Notes: a model not told the origin generated them from the letters alone. A stretch of 64,000 bases of DNA from Eunapius fragilis (GCA_963681505.1 OY811985.1:7082534-7146533); one strand, 5' to 3'. Numbered from the stretch's first letter, positions 20,216 to 32,439 are shown. A program made the numbers and translations.

Positions 20216-20890
20216 CTATAGTGTAGTCATGTTAAACAAGCATTTGGGAGTATGCAGTATCATGTGCATACCATCAAGCGGGTTTATATATCCCCAGTTA
20301 GGGATATTGCACAAGCTCTGTCTATTATCAATCCTCAGAGGCTTTTACAAACAGCAAGAGGCAAGGACAGGAACTTTCCAGCCAATGCATCAGGATTATC
20401 ACTGTAATACCACAGTATTTCAAACAGTGCTACAAGTATAACACAAATGATTCAGCAGAATTGATGGAACCTGCTTTGGCTCCACTAAGAAAAATGGTGC
20501 TGAGAAATAGGAAGATAGTGTTTGAAATATTTCGTTTGAGTGGAGAAGACAGAAATACAAGGGAAGATATGAAAGACCACACATACAGAAGGCAGAGTAT
20601 GGTCTCAATTAAGAACAGCAATTTATATAACTGTCCAAATAACAGTCTATGGTTTCACCAACTTTAATCTGCTTGGTATGTCAGGAGGTATATTAATCTT
20701 TGTTACTCCGTACGGATGTCACCTAACATACCCTCTAGATGCCTCTAACGATGTCACCTAATACTTGTACCCTCTACAGATGTCACCTAATACTTGTACC
20801 CTTTACAGATGTCACCTAATACTTGTAACCTCTATAGATGTCACCTAATACTTGTCCCTCTACAGATGTTGCCTACAGATCTATGAAACC
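20190..20890. repeat. downstream segment and minisatellite, second copy
   Basis: 20190-20690 matches 15311-15800; 20700-20890 is a short array of the CTACAGATGTCACCTAATAC family. Confidence 0.7.
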
Positions 20891-21364
20891 TAACCTCTAC
20901 AGAACATATCACCAGTACATCTAGATTGCATGTGTATTTTCTGTACTCCTAACCACACCACTTGTTTGACATCACCTAGTACTGCTTGCTACCTACTAAA
21001 CGATTTCTTCCAGACAGCATTATAGAAATGTTTGGCTGTTATCTCTTGTCAGTATCTCCACATGTAGCAAAAGAGCAGACACGATGCAGTAAAGAATTCA
21101 CAGGAATTGCTGCCTCCTTGGATGGGCATCGCCATAATGAACTTTTATGCCCAAAAAGATGCACCTGTCTTTGCAGTGACTGCATGATTCCATTTATGGG
21201 TTGATGGGGTATGCATTGGTGCACATCACGTGACTTTTTCCCCCCTAGTAATGGTGTGATTCCCTTTAACAGGTAGATGTGGCAGTCATCGAGGACACCA
21301 TAAGTGTGAACATAAATGATTGAATTGTTATCAAATATCCTACTCTCACCCTTGACATAGAAGA
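20891..21364. other. duplicated non-coding segment, second copy
   Basis: Matches 16230-16680 with small indels. No gene recognised. Confidence 0.5.
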
Positions 21365-21835
21365 CCTTTGCCACATTGGTAGCAGAGAATGGCTGTATCA
21401 AGCGATGCAATTAAGAGTGCCAAAACCCATCTCTTCTGGGGAGACTGCTGAGTGGTTTCAGTGTTTGACATATGCAGTGTGGCAAATGAAAGTGAAAGCA
21501 GTCAAACTGCCGACCCCACTTGATGGGGAAGTACTTGCAGCTTGGTGAAGATGAAAATAAGGACTGCATGACTATTATGCTGATTGGTTTAAACATTTTA
21601 GACACTTTGCATAAGCTGTGAATCAGTGTCTCTGTTCAGTCAGGAACTCAAGAAGTTATTGGATCATGTGATGCCTGAGATGTACCATTGGCTATTCTTG
21701 CACCAGTGATGACCAGAAGATTGACGGACTCAAGGAACAGGTAGCACTGTTGCACAAGTACACTATTCTAACAACAGGCAATCCAATAACCAACGACAGC
21801 CAGATATGACTAATCACCTTTTTTTTTAATACAGT
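21365..21835 (+). pseudogene. Ty3/gypsy gag fragment 2
   Basis: Equivalent of 16681-17290 but with a deletion around 21615-21710 that removes part of the capsid region. Remaining words encode the acidic block near 21530 and a run ending in a decayed tail at the poly-T near 21820. Confidence 0.6.
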
Positions 21836-22099
21836 AGGCAAGGACACTTTGCACTAAACTGTTGCTAATACCATTAATAGTAGCAGCAGTAAAAACGCAA
21901 AGTAGCAAATATAAGCATTGACATAGTTAGAAATAATGTTAGATTTGTATAATTCATTTCACTTCTTAAGCAGCAGCTGCGAACATATAAAGATTTCAGA
22001 AAACTAATATACTAATCATGGGAGCCTGTTTTTTTTCTTTTCTTCTTTGATGAATATTAAGAATGCTATTCTCCATTTCAGGTCATAAATGCCGAGGTG

Positions 22100-22860
22100 A
22101 TTCAGGGTCACTTCGACATTGGCATGAAATAATGTTAAGATTTAGATAATTCATTTCACTTCTTAAGCATGAAATAGCTGTGAACACTCCAAGGGTAGTG
22201 GCATCTTAGTGGAAGCCTGGACTGCGGTTGATATCGGCAGTGGGAGATGGAATACCCATCCTGGAACATGTTAAAACAGTGGGGCTGGAGCCTGGTGAAA
22301 TGAAAGTTCATTGTAGTCAAGGTTCTCACTACACCTGGAATTCTTTCCTTAAAGAACATGGACTACACCTTGGTTTCACTACTACTCCATTTAATGTACC
22401 AAAAGTAGAACAGGTCAATGTGTACTGCAGCCAGCAGACCTGGCACCACAGGAGTCAACAGTGTTGAAGACACCTGCCAAGTCTCACACTAGTGTCATAC
22501 AATTTCATGTGCACTGCGTTTGTAAAAGACAAATTTACAAGAAGATGGCCAATGGCTTTTGTGACAATGATGTGGATGATGATGGACCTGTGGCACACTG
22601 CTCTGCTACATAACGAAATGGCAGCAAACGCCTGGCCATCAAAATACCCTTGCATTACAAACACATCTGAGCCCAAGGCGGAGTGTAGTGTCTGCTCCAG
22701 GGCATTTATCTTTGAGCATGAAAGGTAGAAGAGACCTGTGCGGATCTGACCATATAAAATGTGCCAAAGGATTTGAAAATGGTCCACAAAATTGATGAAA
22801 TGTTTAAACGTAAAGCAAACAGGTAGATAGAATTAAATTATTTAAAAATAAAATTATTAA
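22100..22860. other. unique insert in the duplicated block, unidentified
   Basis: Sequence not shared with the first duplicated block. Two adjacent plus-strand open stretches (about 22228-22467 and 22492-22728) carry cysteines and look slightly protein-like (for example GLEPGEMKVHCSQGSHYTW and KAECSVCSRAF), but I recognise no family. It may be a remnant of a gene or of another element. Confidence 0.3.
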
Positions 22861-24429
22861 CAGGAGCCTGTTTATTTCATTTCTTCTTATTAATATTAAG
22901 CATGCTATTTTCCATTTCAGGTCATAAATGCTGAGGTTCTTTTCACTGGATTAAAGGTCACTTTGACATCATGATGATGGACTCGTCTGGTCAGACGTAA
23001 CTAGCAGGGAAGTGCAGAAAGGTTACGGTAAGTCTCCCCTTCCATCTGCTTGAAGATTAGACTAGCGTCAATGAAGCTCTAGAATTTTATTTCATGAAAA
23101 GAGTATTTGTCTGTGCAGGGGAAGACCTTCCCCATTGCACAATTTTCTGTGCGTAGAATGTGATTTGCTTTTCTTATGCTTAACTCTGCAATTGTTGCAT
23201 TATTGATCATTAGTGCTGCATGTCTTTGTTCAGTAGTCATTCTGAATTACAGCGCACTTTGCAACAAAAAGAGCTACTGAAAACATTCTGGAAAGCAGTA
23301 TATCAAGAAGTGCAGTGCTGCAGTTATTGAGGCTGACACCCTTCACACAATGGTTGAGTGTAGTGCTATTCCAATTTTTGGTTCTAACAAAGTAGGGTAT
23401 TGGCAGCTACCTACACTTATCCTCCATTTTTTCTTAGTTGAAGACAGCAGGGCTTACATTGTGAAGGAGCAAGTGCCAAATAGGAATGTCAAAGGTAACA
23501 TACAGGTCTAGGTTGTATTTTTTCAGCAACATGATTTACCTTCAGATGAAGCAAACATAAAGGCAGTTGTGGAATGGCCAACACCCAGTAGTTTCCATAG
23601 GTGTTGTTCCTCTGCAAAGATTGATACTAAAGGACAACTCATTTTGTGGACCACCAAGCTTTTTAATCCTTTCAAGTGATAGCAGACTGGATCCAAGCTT
23701 CGTTTTTCAGCAATGATGGGTGTAATTCTCTTTAGTGGCCTGTGTCTTTGGTGAGGATTGTCTCATTACAACCATCATGTGAAGTGTGACTTTATTCTGT
23801 AGTGACAGTGTGGATCAGAAGCTAGTCAATTGTATTGGAGTTTATTCTGTAGTAACAGTGTGGATTTGCTTTATATTTTGTGGCACTCAAAACAAAAAGG
23901 TATGATTGTATGGCAATGAGAACTGTTATGGTGAGATCCAGGATTTTTAATTTTAATCAGGATTAGATGCTGTCGATTGAATTGTAGCAATGATGAATGT
24001 CAAAGTGCACGTTTAACCGGTTTGTCTTTATTGGATCAGAGTTAGTATGGTATACAAATAATCAGAGCATATTAAGGTGAATGGTTATCTGATGAAGTTA
24101 TTAATGCTGCTCAAGCCTTTTATAAAAGACGTAAAATGCCAATAAGTAGTTTGTGTGGGTATTGAAAGCACCACCTTGTATCCAATGGACAAGTGAAGTA
24201 TTTTTATGCAATGGTTTAAAATGATGCAAGAGTCTGGGAACCCTTCCACATAATCACTACGTCATCAACTATTACTTGAACATTGATAAACTATATTAAG
24301 CTGCTCTTGGCTAACCATATGTAACAGGGACACGGTGAAATGAGTACTCAAGGGGACGGTGGAAGGCTGGGTTGCCACGATATCAAATGGTGAATGGGTA
24401 GCCCCCATAGTCCAGACAGATGGGACAAC
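22861..24429 (+). pseudogene. decayed gypsy-associated sequence with RT-connection fragment
   Basis: 22861-23240 repeats the 17440-17830 segment. Around 23545-23600 the frame reads DEANIKAVVEWPTPSS, the conserved connection region after RT in gypsy elements (KVxAIxxWPxP). The rest up to 24429 has no recognisable coding. Confidence 0.5.
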
Positions 24430-25372
24430 AGGAGGCTGAATGTTGATGGCAGGTTGTTCTCAGATGCTACGATTGATTGGACAAACTGATCAACAGTCTG
24501 AATACAGCCAAGTTCATATCTACATAGGATCTATACTGGCAGGTTCCCATCAGGTTCCCATGGTAACAGAGGCAACAAGTGTTTGTGACACCCTTTGACC
24601 CATCTGAATTCAAAGTGATGCAGTTTGGACTGCAGGGTGCTTTGAAGGACGTGTAACAAAGGCTGAAGGAATGGTCACCGGCATACATAGACAATAAGCA
24701 CATAGCAGTTCTAGCAGTCATACTCAAAAGGTTTCAGAGACTAGGTCACGGCCAAACCTAGAATGCACTACTTGGGCCAAGTGGTAAATGGGGAAAGGCA
24801 AAGCAGCTACAGTGGAGGCATTCCCACTGCTCAAGATGATGAACATGAGTGCGTGTTCCCATGTCTTACCACATGTTCATCCTGAAGTATGCAACTCTTG
24901 CAACAAAAAGCAACAACCCAATTGCCTGGTTTTGAATGCCAAGTGTGTAGCGGCATTTGAGGCATTAAAGCAGCACCTGTGAACAAGTCCGGTACTGAAG
25001 TGTTCGAATTTCAAGTGCCCCTTTGTACTTAGGATGGATGCATCAGATTTTGGGGGGGGGGGGGGGGGGGGGGGGGCTGCTACTGAAAATGAGCATCCAG
25101 TGGCCTATTTCAGCAAGAGGGAAAGGCGGTACTCCACCACTGAGGAGTGCCTGGCAATCAAACTAGCCACCCATGCCTTCCAGGTATACCCTCCTAGGAT
25201 ATCCTTTGCAGTACAGATCGAATATCACACCCTCAATTGCCTGATGGAGGACAACACAAGACTCACAAGGTGGAGTCTGTGTCTGCAGCTGTATCAGTTC
25301 AAAGTGAAGTGAAAGCTCAACTGCAACGTTGGTGGAAGAAGGTTAGGAGTGTACGGGTCTGGGAACCCTTCA
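24430..25372 (+). pseudogene. decayed Ty3/gypsy retrotransposon copy 3 (RT-RNase H)
   Basis: The most readable RNase H of the three. After a damaged RT (near 24530-24680) the frame reads AAFEALKQHL at 24950-24979, then at 25034-25312 MDASDFG, a poly-Gly stretch, NEHPVAYFSKRERRYSTTEE, CLAIKLATHAFQVY and RLTRWSLCLQLYQFKVK. These are the gypsy RNase H motifs in order. A 25-G run (25052-25076) replaces the LGAVLSQ part of the domain but keeps the frame open. The element is non-functional overall. Confidence 0.8.
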
Positions 25373-25984
25373 ACAGAATTACGTCATCAATTATTGCATA
25401 AACATTGATAAAGCTGGTCTTGGCGGGACACTACAGGAGGTCCAAAAGAGTGATCTGTTCTCATGTAACCCCCCACGGAAAACCACATAGAAAAGCTATT
25501 GGTGGATTTTCTATAGTGTAGACATGTTATAGAGGCATCTGGGAGTATCATGCACATACCATCAAGTGGGTTATGCATCCTCAGTTAGGGATATTGCTGC
25601 ATCTTGTACAAGTCCTCAGAGACTTTTAAAAATGGCAAGAGGCAAGAAGGACTGGAAATTCATTTACATTGTAATACCACATCATTTCAAACAGTGTTAC
25701 CAAGGTAACACAAATGACTCAGCACGATTGATGAACCTACTTTGGCTCCACAAAGAAAAACAGTGCTGAGAGTTAGGAAGATATGGTGAAGATGGTGTTT
25801 GAAATATTTCATTGGAGTGGAGAAGACAGAAATACAAGGGAAGATATGAAAGACCATACATACAGAAGGCAGAGTATGGTCTCAATTAAGAACAGCAATT
25901 TATATGACAGTCCAAATAAACCTCTTGTCAGGAGGTTTTTTCACCAACTTTTGTGCAGGCTGCTTGCATAGCACAGTATATCAG
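25373..25984. repeat. downstream segment, third copy
   Basis: Matches 15311-15800 and 20190-20690 from AAAGCTATTGGTGGATTTTC (25492) onward. Confidence 0.65.
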
Positions 25985-26400
25985 GTGGTATAAGAGTGTA
26001 GAATACTTGTAACCTCTTCAGATGTCAACTAACCTCTACAGATACCACCTAATACTTGTAACCTCCACAGATGTCACCTAACCTCTACAGATACCACCTA
26101 ATACTTGTAACCTCCACAGATGTCACCTAACCTCTACAGATACCACCTAATACTTGTAACCTCCACAGATGTCACCTAACCTCTACAGATACCACGTAAT
26201 ACTTGTAACCTCCACAGATGTCACCTAACCTCTACAGATACCACCAAATACTTATAACCTCTACAGATGTCACCTAACCTCTACAGATACCACCTAATAC
26301 TTGTAACCTCCACAGATGTCACCTAATACTTGTAACATCTACAGATGCCACCTAATACTTGTAACCTTAACATATGTCACGTAATATACTATTACCCTGT
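25985..26400. repeat. 49-bp minisatellite
   Basis: Regular dimeric version of the family: one half has CTCTACAGATACCACCTAAT, the other CTCCACAGATGTCACC. The period is 49 bp, measured between GATACCACC words at 26041 and 26090. About six dimers, then single units. Confidence 0.9.
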
Positions 26401-28660
26401 AACCTAACCTTAATGCCACTGAAGACTTAAACATAGTATTTTCACAGACCTATACTGCTCTAACGCATCACCTAAGTAGATCAAATGTCTAAAGAGAAGA
26501 CTTTTTCAATATTCATAACCTTGACGTCCCCTAATACTGCTACCGGCTAAAAGATTTCATCTAGTGCATTCCAGACAGCATTAAGGAAATGTTTGGCTGT
26601 TATCTATATGACAATATGCTATATTATTCCATATAGCTTTCCCACTGTACTGGCAGCAGTCTGAAGGTTTAGATCGAGCAAACCATACTTAATTCCTGTG
26701 AGTGTGCTACTGCATCTTCTGACCTTTTGCTTTACGTGGACTGACAAGAACTGCTGCAGCAAAGCAATCTCCTGCTTGACAGTGTGTAGGACCATCCACA
26801 AAAGATGTAACGTTAGAAGGGTGTCACCAATATCAAGTGACATATTGTATGTCCCACTGATTTTCAGTGAAGGTGTGATTCTCTTTTCTTGTGGATGTTG
26901 GTGTCCCGTGACCTTGATGATATTGTCTTTTAAAAATATCATGTGATCAAGGTGCCTTTTTCATCTGTGACTCCGTTTTACGGGATGATGTGGCAGTCAG
27001 TGCTGCATTTCGTAAAAATAAGGACACTGGCAAGTGTGATACATTCCACAGCAGTAGAGATGTTTTCAAGCTTTTGAGCTTTTGAGAATGTCATCAACAA
27101 TGATACATGCACCAATCACAACAGAGTACTCCATGAACCCCTTGCCTTTAAATAAGCTTTAAACAATTCAAATACTAGTAGTTGTCAACATTATGAGACC
27201 AGCTTATTTAGGGGTGAGTGCTCTCTTGGGCGACAGTTCGGTTGTGTTCTCTGATCATAAAGCCTTCTACAGTTCTTCCTTTTGTGAGAAAAAACCAGTG
27301 CTATTGATGAGAAGCAGACGATAAGGTTAGCACTGTTGTGGTGGGCTCTAGTATACTTTAATCACCTGGGATGACAAAACCACTCCAATGTATTTGGAAT
27401 GAAGATGATGAGCATCAAAAGATATTGCACAGTAGATCACTGAGTTGTCACTGAGACACAGCTTGGCATGCCATGCCATCTTTGCTGCACCACAAAACAG
27501 GTGATGTCATTAATCACATGAGTATTTTTAGGTTACATGAATAAATCTTTTTTATAAGGCTTGAGCAACAATAATTACCATATCTGACATTCACTACTTA
27601 AATGATGGTTAATTTTATAACATTCTAACTCTGATCCAAATAAGGTAAAACCATAATTTAAACCTGCTGTTTTAAATAAGACAGACATCAACTATGGCAT
27701 GAGCATCATTCGTAAGCTATTGTTATTTTTACCACAGCATATAGTGATATGGAAGGTAAAGGCTACCAAGCGCCATAAGGTTGAAAAGGGTAGAGTAGCC
27801 ACGCCACGTTGGTGATGTGGTCAGTTGCTCATGTGAAAGCGCAAAAGTGAGAGTAGCTCCCTGAAAACTGGGTGGAGCTCACAATAGGCAGACCGCACGA
27901 CAACCTGCAAAAAACTAGCCATAGAAAAAAGGCCACATTTGTATGAAGAATGCAACATCATCTCCCAGTGTCTGTAAAATATAAGCAAATGAGTTTTTAT
28001 CTCATGAAAGTAATCCAGTAGTCCTATAAAAATGGCAGTAATAATCCAGCAATGACTAGGACGTTTGCCCTGTGGAAGGATGCAGATCTATGACCAATCT
28101 ATTATGGACAGCATGATGTCCTAGGTAGCAAATGTAAAAACGTTTGATAATACTATGAGGTACCAAATTGTTAGGCAGGTTTGGTCATTTAGCACGTTTA
28201 GAGATGTGCAGATGGGGGATTTGTTTAGAGCGGCTCAAAGAATACAGTGGAAGACAAAGGACCCCATCACATCACATCTGGGATTACATCACATCCGTCA
28301 ATCCTCACCTGGAGGTGGCGATCGAACATGTGTATTGCACAGTGCAGGGAATAACAGGAGCCTGGAGAGGGAACCACATCATTACCACATGGAGCCACCA
28401 CAAGCACAATACTCACCACCAACATTGAATACTGGTAATGCCATATTGCTGATAGAACTACTGCACCTTTTCATCACTGTAGCAGCTCTGTTGTAGCACA
28501 ATATATTCTGCAGCCAATGGATATCAAAATCACACCACCACAACTTTGGTCACATCATATCAATATCTCTCATCGAGGGCATAAGGCTTCAACAGATACC
28601 ATAGGGAGTCATACGCCACAGCAGAAAAAGGTCACACTTGGGTCATTTGGCATCAAAGAA
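26401..28660. other. non-coding AT-rich region, nothing recognised
   Basis: The start (about 26540-26610) resembles the 16330-16380 segment. Otherwise this is AT-rich sequence with short open frames that match no family I know. Two overlapping frames at 28155-28496 show no recognisable domain. Confidence 0.35.
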
Positions 28661-28664
28661 GTAA

Positions 28665-28890
28665 AAAACATTCTCTATGAGAATGTTGGGGGCATATTAG
28701 ATTGGAAGTCAATACAGGAAGGAAACAAGGAGGGGAAATGTAAGTTCTATATTTTGCCATTTGTAGGACATAATGTTTGTGTGCAAAAGTAGAACTATTA
28801 CATTTCCCCATTTTATTAGACTTTTGTTTCCTTCCTTTAGACAAGATTATTGCCTTCCAATCCTATACGTTCTCATAGAGAATATTTTTA
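28665..28890. repeat. foldback (inverted-repeat) element
   Basis: Left arm about 28665-28745 (CATTCTCTATGAGAATGT, then GGAAGGAAACAAGG and GGGGAAATGTAAG). The right arm, about 28798-28890, is its complement (ACATTTCCCC, TTTCCTTCC, CGTTCTCATAGAGAATA). The arms are imperfect, about 80-90 bp, with a 50-bp spacer. No coding recognised. Confidence 0.7.
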
Positions 28891-28924
28891 TTACTTGTTA
28901 TTATCTTCATGAGATAAGAGACTT

Positions 28925-29188
28925 ACTTTTCTGGATCAGCCTCATAGCATAGATATTCTTTTCTGGATCAGCCTCGTAGCTGTCGAAATCATAGACCTTC
29001 CTTTCTGGATCAGCCTTGTAGCTGTCGAGCTCATAGACCTTCTTTTCGAGATCAGCCTGGTAGCTGTCGAGCTATAGATTTTCTTTTCGGGATCAGCCTT
29101 GCAGCTGTCGAGCTCATAGATCAGCCTGGTAGCAGTCGAGCTCGTAGACCTTCTTTTCAGTCACAGCACCAAGAGGCTGCCATATCAA
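28925..29188 (-). repeat. 42-bp coding-like tandem repeat (YxADPEKK type)
   Basis: About six units of 42 bp that on the minus strand read as a 14-residue repeat such as DSYKADPERKVYEL. The first unit joins in frame to LIWQPLGAVTEKKVYELD after a TTTGTCTGCAG splice-acceptor-like site ending at 29189. Some units contain stops or indels. The repeat resembles the YxxDPEKK tandem peptides that I recall from sponge and other invertebrate predicted proteins. It is probably a decayed exon or an expansion in a coding 3' end. Confidence 0.5.
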
Positions 29189-29359
29189 CTGCAGACAAAG
29201 GTCACACATGGATCACATGATATCCTTAAAAGCACACATTCCTCACCAGAGTCACACAGCAGCAGCAAAGGCTAGCACATCAGAAATCACCTCACCCCCT
29301 GTGGAAGGCCATATGCACAAAGTTATAACCTTCATCTGAAGTACTCCTTAATGCTGAAC

Positions 29360-31161
29360 CCTCACCTGGATGGACAGTAGGATCTTCTTTGCCTCCCCAA
29401 GGATGGCCTCCCCATCGCCCTCTCCCCTCACCCTTCCACACCCAAACACCTGGCCCTTGCTCAACCACCACCCTGACACCCCACCGTACTCCCCCACCTC
29501 CCCTTCCCTCCCTCTCCCCGCAAACATCCGTCATCCCTCCACTTCCACCGCTGTACACCTCCATGCCCTCGCCTCCCAGCTCCCCCCACCTTCCACCATT
29601 ACCATACCTCCCCCTGGCTCACACTCCTCTGCCCACACCTGCAGAAGCCCCCCAACCCTCGCGACGAAACACCAGGTCCTTTCGGGTATATCCAGGGAGG
29701 GGACGAGGGAGGAGGGAGGGAGGGATCGGGAAAAGAAGTTTTTAGACTTTAGTTTTTTTTGGGGACAATTTTAAGCCGTTCCGTTCTCATCACTTTCCAC
29801 ATGACCTGGTGCCGTGGAGCATAACAACATGACCTCTCATGGTGTGGGCACACACCTTCACCCCTCCCCTTTTCCCCCATCCCCACCACCATTGTTCCGG
29901 TACACTGTACCTGCACACCTGTGTCCCATCGGTGACCACGCTAGTCAGAGAGCCACACCCTTTTAAGCTGCCACAGCTATCCCAGGGAGATAGTCCTAAC
30001 CCTTACAGCATACGTATAGTACTCCTGAGAGCTGTGTGAGGATCATCATGTTCAATGCAAACCCTAGCGGCTTCCATTGACAATCATGATGCTCACAGTC
30101 ACTGCCAGAAGTACTATAAGGAGCTGTGAGGTTGGTACTTCATCTCCCCCTACAGGTGGGGATAGGGCAAGCAATGGTTGCCTTAACCCAGCCATGTTGC
30201 CTTCCACCTTAAATGACCCACAAGAATACTGTATAAGAATGTCACATGACCAGCAGTGCCAATGGATGAAACAGTGTCATGTGACACCCTTGAGAGTATT
30301 ACTGTGGTGGGCAATGGAGGTGTCTCCCTGTGGATCCAACACCTAATATCCAGAGGGAGACACCCCCCCCCCCCCAGGTGTAAGGCAATGTAGCCAGTGA
30401 CAGGGGAGAGGCTTGGATGCATGGGGTAGAGGTGATTCAATGGAACTTGTGTGCATTGCAGCACCATCTGCACCCAGATAGCAACCAAACCACACCCCTT
30501 CATGGTCATGGCAACCATTGCTAACCGTGGATCAGCTACTAGCATGAAGGAGGTACCTCTGATCTCCACATGTCCTGCACTTATTTTTGTCAGAACTACA
30601 TCACATCAATGATGGCGTCATAGAACTACATCAGAAACTAAGCGATTAATGACCGACATGCATGTTATTAATTAGCAGAGGAGCAATGAACTAATAATGA
30701 TTAGAACACCACTAGTAACTACTTTAAATGTCTCAAAAAAGTTTACTATTAAATAGAAAGCGATTAGAAGCGTTCGATAATGTAGTTGCTATGTACCATC
30801 ATTGAGGGAATGTAGTTATGAACAGAGGACATTTGTCCCCTAGTGCATGGTTGTGGAGACCATGGCAACAACCTCTGCCAAGAGTAAGGGGGTGCCCTGG
30901 TTGGTTAGCACTGGTCTGTTGCTCAAACCCCACCCAACAGAAAATGTAACCACCCCCATGCACCACCACATGCATCACCCATCCCCTCACTTCACACTAC
31001 GGTCCAACCTCCACCCTCCCCTTACCACACCACTTCTCACATCCCATCCCTCCCCACCCTCATCCCCTAAACCCTCCCCACCTACCCTGCAACAGTGTAC
31101 CAGTACTGACCATTGGAGCAGAGGTACACCTGACGTGGACATGATGGCAGGCACCAGTGTA
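29360..31161 (-). other. candidate small exons of an unidentified minus-strand gene
   Basis: Several minus-strand islands have AG/GT borders and protein-like content. 31086-31161 is flanked by ACCAG and GTAGGT. 30474-30574 has words GTSFMLVADPRLAMVAM and KGCGLVAIW, ends in phase 0 and has donor GTGCAG. 30288-30342 (VLDPQGDTSIAHHSNTLK) follows in frame. 29919-29967 reads LKGCGSLTSVVTDGTQ with donor GTGTGC. A stretch ending at 29366 reads GEAILGEAKKILLSIQ with donor GTGAGG. 30064-30228 can also be read as a terminal exon ending in a hydrophobic segment (LLIVLLAVTVSIMIV). Phases agree for the pair 30474-30574 and 30288-30342 but not for the whole chain. The short strand-like phrases recall a beta-propeller; I cannot name the protein. 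Confidence 0.3.
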
Positions 31162-31531
31162 CTGGTACCATGGCGATGGGGATTAGAAGGGGGGGGGAGG
31201 GGTAGGTGTGTGCCTTGCACACCACAAGCTGGTCACCAACACCCTCATCTTTGATTCAATATTATGGGTGTGGGGGATGGAGTGCATTTCAACACCACAT
31301 TGTGCTCTGCACATGTGTATTTTGTATCACTGTACACTGTTTATGTTAGTACTAGGTACACTCCGTCCCTGTTGAAATGCTCCACTAAGAGGTACACATG
31401 AGATTTCCAAATTCCACACCACTTTACTTTTCAGCACCAGGTCATGTGGGGCCGGCAAGCCCCCCACACCCCACCCCCACCACACACAAACACACCACAC
31501 AAACACACCACACACACACAACACACCCCCC

Positions 31532-32439
31532 TCACACACCACCCCCACTACGACGCTTAGGGGGCGGGGCGTCTACATCCGGGCTTGCCAACCTACGAAC
31601 GGAACGGCGAGAAGCAGGGGGAACAAAGGGGAGGGAGGAAGAGGAAGAAGACGAAGGGGACGAGGAGGGGGGGACATACCCAGAAGGACCAGGCATTTCG
31701 CCTGAAGGCGAAGGTCTCCTGCGAGATGGGGCAGGAAGGAGGGGCACAGGTGATGGATCAGAAGGTGTGATAACAGCGGTTAGCGGAGATGCGGTGTTGG
31801 GGGCACTGGCAGGTTTGGCCACAGAGGTTTCTAGGGCAGTATGGTAGGTCAGGATGGTGGCTTCAGAAGCCGAGCAGGAGAGAGGCAGGTCAGGCGAGGT
31901 CTGGAGCGTAGCAGGGGCCGGAGTGATGGGAACAGTGGTGACGAAGCGTTGGGTGGCCTCGGTGTCAATGAGCGAGGAAGGGGACTGGTGGTACACGTCT
32001 CGAGAGGAGGAGGGCGGCCAGTTTGAATTGGCTGGGGGAGACCCTCCTCGAGGGGCTACAGGGGTGGACGAGGTGACAGGTGCCGGCAGACCAGCAGAGA
32101 TGATTGCCTCCAGATGTTTCACCTTCTCTTCCAGTTCAACCGTCCGCCTCTCAAAGTGGTCTGCACGCTGTGCTCTGTTCTCGAGGTACACCAACCTCTG
32201 TATGATGTCAGCCATAGTGACCCCTCCCTGAGGAGGTGATGGTGAGTCCAGAACTGGTGGTGGTGGTGGTGCTGCTATTGCCAGAACTGGTGGTGGTGCT
32301 GCTGCTCCCAGAACAGGTGGTGGGGCCTGGACCACTGGTGGTGGTGGTGGTGGTGGTGGGGCCAGGGCAGCCATTGCCCTCTCCATAGCCGCCAGACGCC
32401 TATCAGTCCGTGACCGCCTGCGCTCCTCGACGTTGATGA
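31532..32439 (-). CDS. proline-rich coiled-coil protein, terminal exon, unidentified
   Basis: A long open exon. An acceptor (TGCACACAG) precedes 32439, so the frame is probably entered by splicing; the reading frame remains open further upstream into a CA microsatellite, which is unlikely to be coding. From the acceptor it has a basic stretch (EERRRSRTDRR), poly-Pro blocks (PPPPPPPP) from an expanded CCACCA tract, a predicted coiled coil (ADIIQRLVYLENRAQRADHF, then ERRTVELEEKVKHLEAII), a long Ser/Thr/Pro-rich tail, and a C-terminal basic cluster PPPKRRS that could be a nuclear signal. The stop is TGA at 31532-31534. No catalytic domain or known family was recognised; it could be a host gene or a transposon-encoded protein. 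Upstream exons were not found. Confidence 0.5.

Noticed and set aside
22228-22728. Two adjacent cysteine-containing frames as a new small gene
   Set aside because: No family match, no clear splice or start signals, and the region sits within decayed repetitive DNA; listed only as unidentified.
28155-28496. Possible LINE reverse-transcriptase tail
   Set aside because: A phrase like FGHLARLE resembled a known LINE C-terminal word, but no other RT or endonuclease motif is nearby and the match is too short.
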